NCBI GenBank assembly: GCA_017472365.1
Contig: JAFUQN010000060.1
Span: 1-43,805, forward strand
DNA length: 43,805 nt
Source: Bacillota bacterium
Lineage (GTDB): Bacteria; Bacillota; Clostridia; Peptostreptococcales; Anaerovoracaceae
Direction: 5' to 3'
The notes under the pieces are model-generated. The model worked only from the letters and a program-made list of their open reading frames with translations. It did no database searches and had not been told where the DNA came from. Below, piece after piece: positions 8,157 to 14,501 of this stretch. A program made the translations under genes and the position numbers. Position 1 is the stretch's first letter. The number at the start of each line of letters is the position of its first letter.

Positions 8157-8199
8157 AACCGGCCGCTGACGAAACGTCAGCGGCCGGTTGCTCGTTTTT
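8157..8199 (+). terminator. Strong intrinsic terminator after flavodiiron gene
   Basis: Perfect 15-bp stem AACCGGCCGCTGACG (8157-8171) with CGTCAGCGGCCGGTT (8175-8189), AAA loop, then GCTCGTTTTT. Confidence 0.95.
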
Positions 8200-8245
8200 G
8201 CGGAAGGATATTCACAGAGAAAACACTCAGTCATAATTAAACAAT

Positions 8246-8273
8246 ATGTTGAAAAAATGTTCAAAAACATGTT
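8246..8273 (+). promoter_or_regulatory. Phased ATGTT repeats upstream of the ABC transporter promoter
   Basis: ATGTT occurs at 8246-8250, 8257-8261 and 8269-8273, spaced 11 and 12 bases, i.e. on one face of the helix, and the last copy overlaps the -35 box. A regulator or activator binding site is a reasonable reading. Confidence 0.4.
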
Positions 8274-8300
8274 GCTTTTTAAAAAATGCGGGAGTATAAT
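8272..8300 (+). promoter_or_regulatory. Promoter of the TrpXYZ-type transporter operon
   Basis: TTGCTT (8272-8277), 17 bases, TATAAT (8295-8300). The predicted leader (about 8307-8424) is over 110 bases; ATCAC/AACCGT near 8312-8332 can pair with ACGGTT/GTGAT near 8368-8379, so it may be structured. Confidence 0.8.
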
Positions 8301-8424
8301 CGGAACTAAGTTATCACAGAAATCGTTCGAACCGTAAGTAGAAATAGTAGTAGAAATGTAGATTTGGACGGTTAGTGATCACAAATATATACTTTGTAGG
8401 AAAAGTAGGAAAGAAGGAAAAAAG

Positions 8425-9423
8425 ATGAAAATGAAGAAAATGACAGCTCTGTTTTTGGCATGCGTTATGATCATGTCCCTGATGGGTGGTTGCGGCGGTT
8501 CCGGTGGAGAATCCGGAGATGACGGCGCGAAGGTTTACAACATCGGTGTAGTACAGCAGCTGGAACACCCGGCTCTGGATCTTGCGACTCAGGGCTTTAT
8601 TGATGCCGTAAATGAAAAATTCGGTGAAGAAAATGTAAAAATCGACGTACAGAATGGCCAGAATGAACAGGCCAACTGTGCAACGATCAGTAATAATTTC
8701 GTGGCTGCCGGTGTGGATCTGATCCTGGCCAATGCGACCACCGCATTACAGACCGCAGCAGCTGCTACAAACCAGATCCCCATCCTGGGTACTTCCATCA
8801 CCGACTATGCAACAGCCCTGGATATCGCAGACTGGACTGGCGCTACCGGAACCAATATCTCCGGTACCTCTGACCTGGCTCCGCTGGAAGAACAGGAAGA
8901 TATGTTAGTGGAACTGTTCCCGGATGCGAAGAAGGTTGGCATCTTATACTGCTCCGCAGAACCCAACTCCGCATACCAGGCTAAGGTATTCGGCGCAGCT
9001 TTGGAAGCTGACGGAATTGCATGGGAAGCATTTACCGCTGCTGACTCCAACGAATTACAGGCAGTAGCCACCACCGCAGTAGAAACCTGCGACGTGATCT
9101 ACGTTCCCACCGACAACACTGTTGCTGGTGCTACTGAAGTTGTTAACAACGTATGTCTCCCCGCAGGCGTTCCCATCATCGCCGGTGAAGAAGGTATCTG
9201 CTCCGGTTGTGGCGTAGCTTCTCTGTCCATCAGCTACTACGACATCGGCTGGACCGCTGGTGAAATGGCTTACGACATCCTGGTCAACGGCGCTGACGTT
9301 TCCACCATGGACATCAAGTTCGCTCCTCAGGTAACCAAGAAGTTCAACGATACCAACTGTAAGGCTCTGGGCGTAACCGTTCCGGAAGATTATGTAGTGA
9401 TCGAAGGTACCGAAGCTGAATAA
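8425..9423 (+). CDS. ABC transporter substrate-binding lipoprotein (TrpX-like)
   Basis: A 332-residue extracellular binding protein. The lipoprotein signal ends in SLMGGC with the lipidated C23. The remainder follows the ABC_sub_bind family (YNIGVVQQLEHPALDLATQGF, CATISNNFVAAGVDLILANAT, KKVGILYCSAEPNS, YVPTDNTVAG, GEEGICSGCGVASLSISYYDIGW), whose studied members (TrpX of streptococci) bind tryptophan or other aromatic amino acids, though neighbours in the family bind different ligands. Upstream lies a 20-base element (8400-8419) identical to the one before oppA. Permease and ATPase genes follow, so this is the first gene of a complete transporter. Codon use is that of a highly expressed gene, as expected for a binding protein. 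Confidence 0.88.
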   Translation: MKMKKMTALFLACVMIMSLMGGCGGSGGESGDDGAKVYNIGVVQQLEHPALDLATQGFIDAVNEKFGEENVKIDVQNGQNEQANCATISNNFVAAGVDLILANATTALQTAAAATNQIPILGTSITDYATALDIADWTGATGTNISGTSDLAPLEEQEDMLVELFPDAKKVGILYCSAEPNSAYQAKVFGAALEADGIAWEAFTAADSNELQAVATTAVETCDVIYVPTDNTVAGATEVVNNVCLPAGVPIIAGEEGICSGCGVASLSISYYDIGWTAGEMAYDILVNGADVSTMDIKFAPQVTKKFNDTNCKALGVTVPEDYVVIEGTEAE

Positions 9424-9465
9424 TAGAATCAGTAAGTTGTGTAAAAACAAAAAATGAGTGATCCG

Positions 9466-9510
9466 ACAGGGTGCACGAATGCGAAATCCATCGCTTTCGC
9501 TGCGCCCTGT
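9466..9510 (+). other. Intercistronic hairpin between binding protein and permease genes
   Basis: ACAGGGTGC (9466-9474) pairs with GCGCCCTGT (9502-9510) and an inner GCGAAA/TTTCGC stem closes the loop. No U-run follows, so it is more likely an mRNA-stabilising or processing hairpin that keeps binding-protein mRNA more abundant than permease mRNA than a full terminator. Confidence 0.6.
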
Positions 9511-9548
9511 GGTGTAATTGATACAAAAAGAAAAGGTTAGGTTTCAGT

Positions 9549-10514
9549 ATGTTGTTTGAATATTTCGCATCGTTGAATCCCATGGCGCTGATGCGTGCCC
9601 TTCCGGGGAATGTGGCGCAGGGATTGGTCTGGGCCATCATGGCGCTGGGCGTTTTCATCACCTTCCGTCTGTTGGATTTCGCTGATCTGACGGTAGATGG
9701 TTCTCTGGCAACCGGCGGAGCCGTTGCCGTCGTCCTGATCCGCATGGGAGTCCATCCGGCTCCGGCGCTGATTTTCGCATTTATCGCGGGAATGCTGGCT
9801 GGCCTGGTCACAGGACTTCTTCATACCGCACTGGGGATTCCGGGGATCCTGTCCAGTATCCTGACTCAGATTGCGTTATATTCTGTGAATCTGGGGATCA
9901 TGGGGAAATCCAATCAGGCCATAAACGTTGACCAATATCCGCTGGTGGCATCTCTGAGATATGTTACCGGGGATCCGTCCACTAGAACCATGTTCTTCGT
10001 GGGACTGATCGGAAGCGTATTGTTATTGATCGTGGTTCTCTACTGGTTCTTCGGAACGGAGCTGGGAGCTGCCATTCGTACCACCGGCTGTAATCCCAAC
10101 ATGGCCAGAGCCCAGGGGATCAGCACCAATTTCATGACCGTACTGACTCTGATGTTATCCAACGGTCTTGTGGGCCTCTGCGGCGGCGTATACGCACAGT
10201 ACCAGGGCGCGGCTGACGTCAATATGGGCCGCGGCGCCATCGTCATCGGTCTGGCCGCTGTCATCATCGGCGAAGTTCTCTTCGGAAAGCTGGTTGCCGG
10301 GAAAAACTTTACATTTGCTTATACCATGATGTCCGTCTGTGTGGGCGCCATCCTGTATTATATGGTAATCACCGTCGTTCTGTGGCTGAAGATGCCCTCC
10401 GACTACATGAAGCTGTTCTCCGCTGTCGTGGTAGCCACCTTCCTGGCAGTACCGCATCTGAGAGCAAAGCACCATCACAAGAAGCATAAGGCGAAGGGAG
10501 TCGTGAAGGCATGA
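9549..10514 (+). CDS. ABC transporter permease (TrpY-like, BPD_transp_2 family)
   Basis: A 321-residue membrane protein with about eight or nine hydrophobic segments, of the branched-chain-amino-acid/ribose permease superfamily. FRLLDFADLTVDGSLATGGAV near the N-terminus and GCNPNMARAQGIS plus the GLCGGVYAQYQGAADVNMGRGAIVIG-like region are typical of permeases paired with ABC_sub_bind proteins. It is the membrane channel for the amino acid or aromatic ligand caught by the preceding lipoprotein. The C-terminus is Lys/His rich (RAKHHHKKHKAKG), cytoplasmic. The ribosome-binding site before ATG 9549 is weak (AAAAGG), in line with lower expression than the binding protein. The stop overlaps the ATPase start (ATGA). 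Confidence 0.9.
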   Translation: MLFEYFASLNPMALMRALPGNVAQGLVWAIMALGVFITFRLLDFADLTVDGSLATGGAVAVVLIRMGVHPAPALIFAFIAGMLAGLVTGLLHTALGIPGILSSILTQIALYSVNLGIMGKSNQAINVDQYPLVASLRYVTGDPSTRTMFFVGLIGSVLLLIVVLYWFFGTELGAAIRTTGCNPNMARAQGISTNFMTVLTLMLSNGLVGLCGGVYAQYQGAADVNMGRGAIVIGLAAVIIGEVLFGKLVAGKNFTFAYTMMSVCVGAILYYMVITVVLWLKMPSDYMKLFSAVVVATFLAVPHLRAKHHHKKHKAKGVVKA

Positions 10515-11314
10515 GTATTATGTTAGAAGTCAAGAATGTACATAAAATCTTCAACGCCGGTACGATCAATCAGAAGATCGCGCTGAATGGCGTGAACCTG
10601 ACGCTGAATGAAGGCGATTTTGTTACGATCATCGGCGGTAACGGTGCAGGGAAATCCACTCTGCTGAACGCGGTTGCCGGGGTGTGGGATATCGACGAAG
10701 GCGAAATCATCATCGCCGGTGATGATGTTACGGAACTGCCGGAACACAAGCGCGCACCGTATCTGGGCCGTGTGTTCCAGGATCCCATGAATGGAACAGC
10801 CGCCACCATGGGGATCGATGAAAATATGGCAATCGCCGCCCGTCGCGGTCAGCGTCGTACGCTGCGCTGGGGTACCACAAAGGCAGAGCGGGCCAAGTAT
10901 CACGATATGCTGGTTTCGCTGGGACTGGGTCTGGAAGACCGCATGACCAGTAAAGTGGGACTTCTGTCCGGCGGTCAGCGCCAGGCACTGACGCTTTTGA
11001 TGGCAGCCATTCAGAAGCCGAAGCTGCTGTTATTGGATGAACATACCGCTGCCCTTGACCCGAAAACCGCGGCTAAGGTTCTGGAAATTTCCGATAAGAT
11101 CATTGCGGAAAATCATCTGACGGCTATGATGGTCACTCACAATATGAAGGATGCCATTGCCCATGGAAACCGTCTGATCATGATGCATGAAGGCCGCATC
11201 ATTTACGACGTGTCCGGCGAAGAAAAGATGAATCTTCAGGTTTCTGACCTTCTGGCCAAGTTTGGTGAAGCCAGCGGCGGAACCTTCGCCAACGACCGCA
11301 TGATGTTTGTGTAA
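10511..11314 (+). CDS. ABC transporter ATP-binding protein (TrpZ-like)
   Basis: A 267-residue ATPase that drives the transporter of the two preceding genes. Walker A is GGNGAGKST (residues 42-50), the signature LLSGGQRQAL and Walker B LLLLDEHTAALD are intact, and the H-loop follows in MVTHNM. The start overlaps the permease stop by four bases (ATGA), with GAAGG upstream as ribosome-binding site, so synthesis is coupled. The gene closes the operon and is followed by a strong terminator. A single ATPase implies a homodimer on the cytoplasmic face. Confidence 0.93.
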   Translation: MSIMLEVKNVHKIFNAGTINQKIALNGVNLTLNEGDFVTIIGGNGAGKSTLLNAVAGVWDIDEGEIIIAGDDVTELPEHKRAPYLGRVFQDPMNGTAATMGIDENMAIAARRGQRRTLRWGTTKAERAKYHDMLVSLGLGLEDRMTSKVGLLSGGQRQALTLLMAAIQKPKLLLLDEHTAALDPKTAAKVLEISDKIIAENHLTAMMVTHNMKDAIAHGNRLIMMHEGRIIYDVSGEEKMNLQVSDLLAKFGEASGGTFANDRMMFV

Positions 11315-11349
11315 GAAGATTTTTTCAACCATTTATCCAACAATCAAAG

Positions 11350-11387
11350 AGGGCCCGTCACTGCGGTGACGGGCCCTTGAGGTTTTT
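11350..11387 (+). terminator. Intrinsic terminator after TrpZ-like gene
   Basis: 12-bp perfect stem AGGGCCCGTCAC (11350-11361) / GTGACGGGCCCT (11366-11377) with TGCG loop, then TGAGGTTTTT. It lies between convergent genes and may also stop the minus-strand serine dehydratase transcript, though its U-run on that side is poorer. Confidence 0.92.
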
Positions 11388-11390
11388 GAA

Positions 11391-12848
11391 TTATTGGATC
11401 TGCAACGTAGCCAGACCGCTTTCACTGGTTTCTTTATAACGCTTGGAAATATCACGGCCGGTTTCTTTCATGATGCGAATACAGTCATCCAACGTGATTT
11501 TTCTGGAATCGCTCAGGAAGCTGGCCAGAGAAACGGCGTTGATGGCTCGCATGGCAGCTACGGCATTTCGTTCGATACAGGGGATCTGAACCAGACCGCA
11601 GATGGGGTCACAGGTCAGGCCCAGGTGATGTTCAATGGCGATTTCTGCTGCGTATTCGATTTTGTCCATGGACAGGTAGAACAGTTCGCCCAAAGCGGCC
11701 GCAGCCATGGCGCAGGCGCTTCCGACTTCCGCCTGACAGCCACATTCACTTCCGGAAATGGAAGCGTTGGTTTTGATCAGGTTTCCGATGATTCCACCGG
11801 CTGCTAACGCGTGGATCACGTGTTCGTCGGACAGATTTCGGCGTTTCTGCTGATAGTACAGGACAGCGGGCAGTACACCGGCAGCTCCGCAGGTGGGAGC
11901 AGTAACGATCCGGCCGCCGTTGGCGTTTTGTTCACTGACGGCGAAGGCATAGGCACAAACCATGCGGTTTTCACGGGTTTCCGGGCTTTCGTCGATATGC
12001 TGGCTGTACAGGAGCTGCTTTGCACGCTTTTGTACGTTCAGACCGCCGGGGAGGATTCCTTCGTCGTGCAGACCGTTGCGGATGGCTGCTTTCATAGTTT
12101 CCCAGATTTCAGAGAGATAGTCCCAGATTTCCGGGCCTTCGATATGTTCTACGTATTCCCACAGATGCATGTTATGTTCGTAACAATAGTCGGAGATTTC
12201 CTTGAAGGAAGCCACCGGATAGATGTCGGGGGCTGTGGCCACGGGAGAGTTTTCGAAACAGATATTACCACCGCCAACGCTCATGACCCTCTGACGGGCG
12301 ATTTCCTTTCCATCTTTATAGGCAATCAGATCCATGGTGTTGGGATGGGGGATATCGGTCTCGGTGACATTGAAAATCACGTCACACGGGGTCGGTTCCA
12401 GGGTTTCTTTGATGATACGATCGGTTCCGTGACCGACACCGGTTTTAGCCAGGGATTCGTAGAGGATGGTCTCGTAACGATCCGCTTCCGGGGTCTGGGA
12501 TTTGAAAATCATGCAGGCTTTTTCCGGACCCATGGTGTGGGAGCTGGAAGGACCGCGGCCGATTTTATACATTTCCCTCAGGGAGGTCATTCCGGTATGA
12601 GCACGGTCGAACCAGGATTCTTCCAGACGCAGTTCTTTGAGATGTGCCTGTCCGGTAAACAGATAGTCCACGGAGACATGGAAAAAGTTAGCCAGTTTAT
12701 AGAGATTTTCTGTGGAAGGGAAGGAAAGGCCTCGTTCCCATTTGGAAATCGCCCGGTTACTGATGTCCAGCTGCTGGCCCAGTTCCGTCTGGGACAAACC
12801 GGCTTCTGCGCGGAGTTTACTTAAAATTTCGCCGAAAATATGTGTCAT
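11391..12848 (-). CDS. L-serine dehydratase (iron-sulfur) with N-terminal XRE DNA-binding domain
   Basis: A 485-residue fusion. Residues 1-66 are a Cro/CI-type helix-turn-helix ([23 protein letters not shown], then [21 protein letters not shown]). Residues about 85-485 form a complete single-chain iron-sulfur L-serine ammonia-lyase: GPSSSHT (99-105) starts the beta-like part; [18 protein letters not shown] and [16 protein letters not shown] follow. C371, C413 and C424 have exactly the spacing (42, 11) of three [4Fe-4S] ligands in Legionella serine dehydratase. The tail ends GLATLQIQ without the terminal cysteine used as fourth ligand there. The enzyme turns L-serine into pyruvate and ammonia. 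AAAGGAGG precedes the ATG at 12848. Its promoter holds paired repeats that may be its own operator, which suggests a serine-responsive enzyme-repressor. Confidence 0.93.
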   Translation of the reverse strand: MTHIFGEILSKLRAEAGLSQTELGQQLDISNRAISKWERGLSFPSTENLYKLANFFHVSVDYLFTGQAHLKELRLEESWFDRAHTGMTSLREMYKIGRGPSSSHTMGPEKACMIFKSQTPEADRYETILYESLAKTGVGHGTDRIIKETLEPTPCDVIFNVTETDIPHPNTMDLIAYKDGKEIARQRVMSVGGGNICFENSPVATAPDIYPVASFKEISDYCYEHNMHLWEYVEHIEGPEIWDYLSEIWETMKAAIRNGLHDEGILPGGLNVQKRAKQLLYSQHIDESPETRENRMVCAYAFAVSEQNANGGRIVTAPTCGAAGVLPAVLYYQQKRRNLSDEHVIHALAAGGIIGNLIKTNASISGSECGCQAEVGSACAMAAAALGELFYLSMDKIEYAAEIAIEHHLGLTCDPICGLVQIPCIERNAVAAMRAINAVSLASFLSDSRKITLDDCIRIMKETGRDISKRYKETSESGLATLQIQ

Positions 12849-12877
12849 GAGCGCCTCCTTTGGTGAAGTGATGCGAA

Positions 12878-12901
12878 TATAGTTTCGATATTGTATAGTT
12901 T
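12878..12901 (-). promoter_or_regulatory. Paired AAACTATA repeats, candidate operator
   Basis: On the minus strand AAACTATA occurs twice in direct orientation (plus-strand TATAGTTT at 12878-12885 and 12894-12901), 16 bases apart. They start at the predicted transcription start of the serine dehydratase gene, so a protein bound there would block initiation. The XRE domain of the gene's own product is the obvious candidate. Confidence 0.5.
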
Positions 12902-12902
12902 T

Positions 12903-12931
12903 ATTTTAGGACCGCAATCCGGGGCTGTCAA
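12903..12931 (-). promoter_or_regulatory. Promoter of the XRE-serine dehydratase gene
   Basis: Minus-strand TTGACA (plus 12926-12931), 17 bases, TAAAAT (plus 12903-12908): a near-consensus sigma-A promoter. Confidence 0.85.
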
Positions 12932-12993
12932 GGAAAAATCAACCATAAAGTGACAGTCAACTATCGGTTGAAAACTGTGTGGGAACACGGGGC

Positions 12994-13022
12994 TTGTCGA
13001 ACAATGCTGAACGTGATAAAAT
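12994..13022 (+). promoter_or_regulatory. Promoter of the DUF554 gene
   Basis: TTGTCG (12994-12999), 17 bases, TAAAAT (13017-13022). Predicted start is 13029-13030, the first base of the leader hairpin. Upstream, CAAC/GTTG (12958-12970) form a short inverted repeat. Confidence 0.7.
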
Positions 13023-13028
13023 TTCAGT

Positions 13029-13076
13029 GGCAACCAGCCCTCCGGGCTGTGACGCAGTATCGCCGGAACGGTTGCC
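13029..13076 (+). promoter_or_regulatory. Structured 5' leader of the DUF554 gene
   Basis: GGCAACC (13029-13035) pairs with GGTTGCC (13070-13076), enclosing a hairpin AGCCC/GGGCT (13036-13048) and an unpaired 21-base stretch. It starts at the predicted 5' end of the mRNA and ends five bases before AAGGAG. It matches no riboswitch class I can recognise; an RNA element or simple stabilising stem are both possible. Confidence 0.5.
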
Positions 13077-13097
13077 GGAGAAGGAGAGTAGATTACT

Positions 13098-13826
13098 ATG
13101 GTAGGATTTGGCACAATATTAAATGTGATCGGTGTTCTTGTGGGCGGGATCTGCGGGATGCTGTTTGGAAAGAGATTCAGTCCGCGGTATCAGGAAACGC
13201 TGACCTATGCCAACGGGCTTTGCGTGGTATTTCTCGGTGTGGCCGGGACGCTGGAAAAAATGATGACCGTGGAAAACGGATATCTGACCAGCGGTGGGAC
13301 CATGCTGATGGTGGCCTCGTTGGCCATTGGTTCCATGGTGGGGGAGTGGATCGACTTGGAACGCCGCATGGAGAACTTTGGAGTGTGGCTTCGTGAAAAG
13401 ACGAAAAACGAGGGTGATACCACTTTCGTGGACGGTTTTGTCACTGCGTCTCTGACCATCTGCATTGGAGCCATGGCCATTGTAGGACCAATCCAGGACG
13501 CTCTCCAGCATGACTATTCCACGCTGATGTTAAAGGCGATTTTGGACGCGATCATCATCATGGTCATGACGGCTTCCATGGGTAAGGGCTGTATCTTTTC
13601 CGCCATTCCCATCGCGTTGTTCCAGGGCTCCATCACTATTTTGGCCCGGTTCATCGAACCGATCATGATGGCGGAACCCCAGGCTTTGGCCAATTTATCC
13701 CTGGTGGGGAACATCCTGATTTTCTGCATTGGGACCAATATCGTCTGGGGAAAGAAATTCCGCGTGGCTAATATGCTCCCGTCCATCGTCATTGCAGTGG
13801 CCTGTGCGTATATCGGAATCTGGTAG
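13098..13826 (+). CDS. DUF554 family membrane protein (YdfK/YqgA-like)
   Basis: A 242-residue polytopic protein of family DUF554, function unknown. It begins with the family pattern GFGTILNVIGVLVGGICGMLFGKRF, has ANGLCVVFLGVAG, a SLAIGSMVGEWIDLE segment, FVTASLTICIGAMAIVGPIQD and a hydrophobic tail; about seven membrane segments are visible. Some members have been discussed as possible transporters, but no substrate is established. AAGGAG at 13081-13086 lies 11 bases before ATG 13098. The gene is divergent from the XRE-serine dehydratase gene with a 249-base shared control region, so it may share its regulation; a link to serine or pyruvate is speculation. Confidence 0.85.
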   Translation: MVGFGTILNVIGVLVGGICGMLFGKRFSPRYQETLTYANGLCVVFLGVAGTLEKMMTVENGYLTSGGTMLMVASLAIGSMVGEWIDLERRMENFGVWLREKTKNEGDTTFVDGFVTASLTICIGAMAIVGPIQDALQHDYSTLMLKAILDAIIIMVMTASMGKGCIFSAIPIALFQGSITILARFIEPIMMAEPQALANLSLVGNILIFCIGTNIVWGKKFRVANMLPSIVIAVACAYIGIW

Positions 13827-13843
13827 AATAAGTTTGAAATGTG

Positions 13844-13871
13844 AGGAACTGCATTCGCAGTTCCTTTTTTT
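13844..13871 (+). terminator. Intrinsic terminator after DUF554 gene
   Basis: AGGAACTGC (13844-13852), ATTC, GCAGTTCCT (13857-13865), then a T7 run. Confidence 0.93.
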
Positions 13872-13924
13872 ATTGCGAATTTGGAAAAACGGCTGGTTGT
13901 GAGACGAAGAATAAAAATGTTACA

Positions 13925-13960
13925 TTGACAAAAAGGACTAAATAGTGTAAATTTACACTA
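13925..13960 (+). promoter_or_regulatory. Promoter with perfect 18-bp palindromic operator
   Basis: TTGACA (13925-13930), 17 bases, TAAATT (13948-13953). The -10 lies inside TAGTGTAAA/TTTACACTA (13943-13960), a perfect 18-bp palindrome. A dimeric repressor bound here would cover the -10 box. The first gene of the transcript encodes an XRE regulator, the likely binder. Confidence 0.8.
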
Positions 13961-14022
13961 AAGAAGAGAAAAGATACTAGAATTGATGTTTAGAGAAAAC
14001 GATATGCGAAAGGAGCGCCAAT

Positions 14023-14475
14023 ATGACGCGAAACGATTTTATCAGTGAAATGAACCATCAGCTGAAACTGGTGAGAACAGAATATGGATTTACCCAGGAT
14101 GTGATGGCGAAGACGCTGGGGATATCGAAGAAAACGCTGGTGGAAATTGAGAAAGGGCGCGGAACACTGGGATGGACCGGTGCCGTGGCGCTGTGTACCA
14201 TCTTTGGGGCCAGCCAGGTTCTGGCGGGAGCGCTTGGCGGAGAAGCAACAGATATGATCCTGGCATTGGCATTTGAAGATGCGAAGCCGGACTATCCCAA
14301 GACCATGGGTGGAAAGGTCTGGTGGACTCACGTGGAAGAATACCGGGGATATAAGATCCAGCAGAACATTATTTCCGGACACTACCGGGCGCTGAACCAG
14401 GAGGATGAACGCGTATATTCGTCCTTTGATCTGGAAACAGTGAAGGCACATCTGGAACAGCTGAATCCGGCGTAG
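14023..14475 (+). CDS. XRE-family transcriptional regulator with C-terminal extension
   Basis: A 150-residue protein. Residues about 10-65 are a Cro/CI-like helix-turn-helix (YGFTQDVMAKTLGISKKTLVEIEKGRG). The C-terminal 75 residues (from DMILALAFEDAKPDYP, with GGKVWWTHVEEYRGYKIQQNIISGHYRAL) are not a domain I recognise; the WW/YRGYKIQ part looks like a small beta fold, perhaps a ligand-binding or dimer module. AAGGAG precedes ATG 14023. It heads a five-gene run, and the palindrome over its promoter suggests autoregulation. Similar stand-alone XRE proteins often serve as local repressors. Confidence 0.85.
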   Translation: MTRNDFISEMNHQLKLVRTEYGFTQDVMAKTLGISKKTLVEIEKGRGTLGWTGAVALCTIFGASQVLAGALGGEATDMILALAFEDAKPDYPKTMGGKVWWTHVEEYRGYKIQQNIISGHYRALNQEDERVYSSFDLETVKAHLEQLNPA

Positions 14476-14501
14476 CAGTGACGATCGAAAGGGGTTTTGA
14501 T

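Noticed and set aside
11811..12824. Long plus-strand frame (337 codons) opposite the serine dehydratase gene
   Set aside because: It is the antisense shadow of a well-supported gene, has no ribosome-binding site and no recognisable domain. Similar shadows lie opposite both aminotransferase genes, the dehydrogenase gene and murB.
12950..13396. 148-codon frame overlapping the DUF554 gene
   Set aside because: It overlaps the promoter, leader and first third of a clearly recognised gene in another frame and has an Arg/Cys-rich composition typical of a shadow frame.
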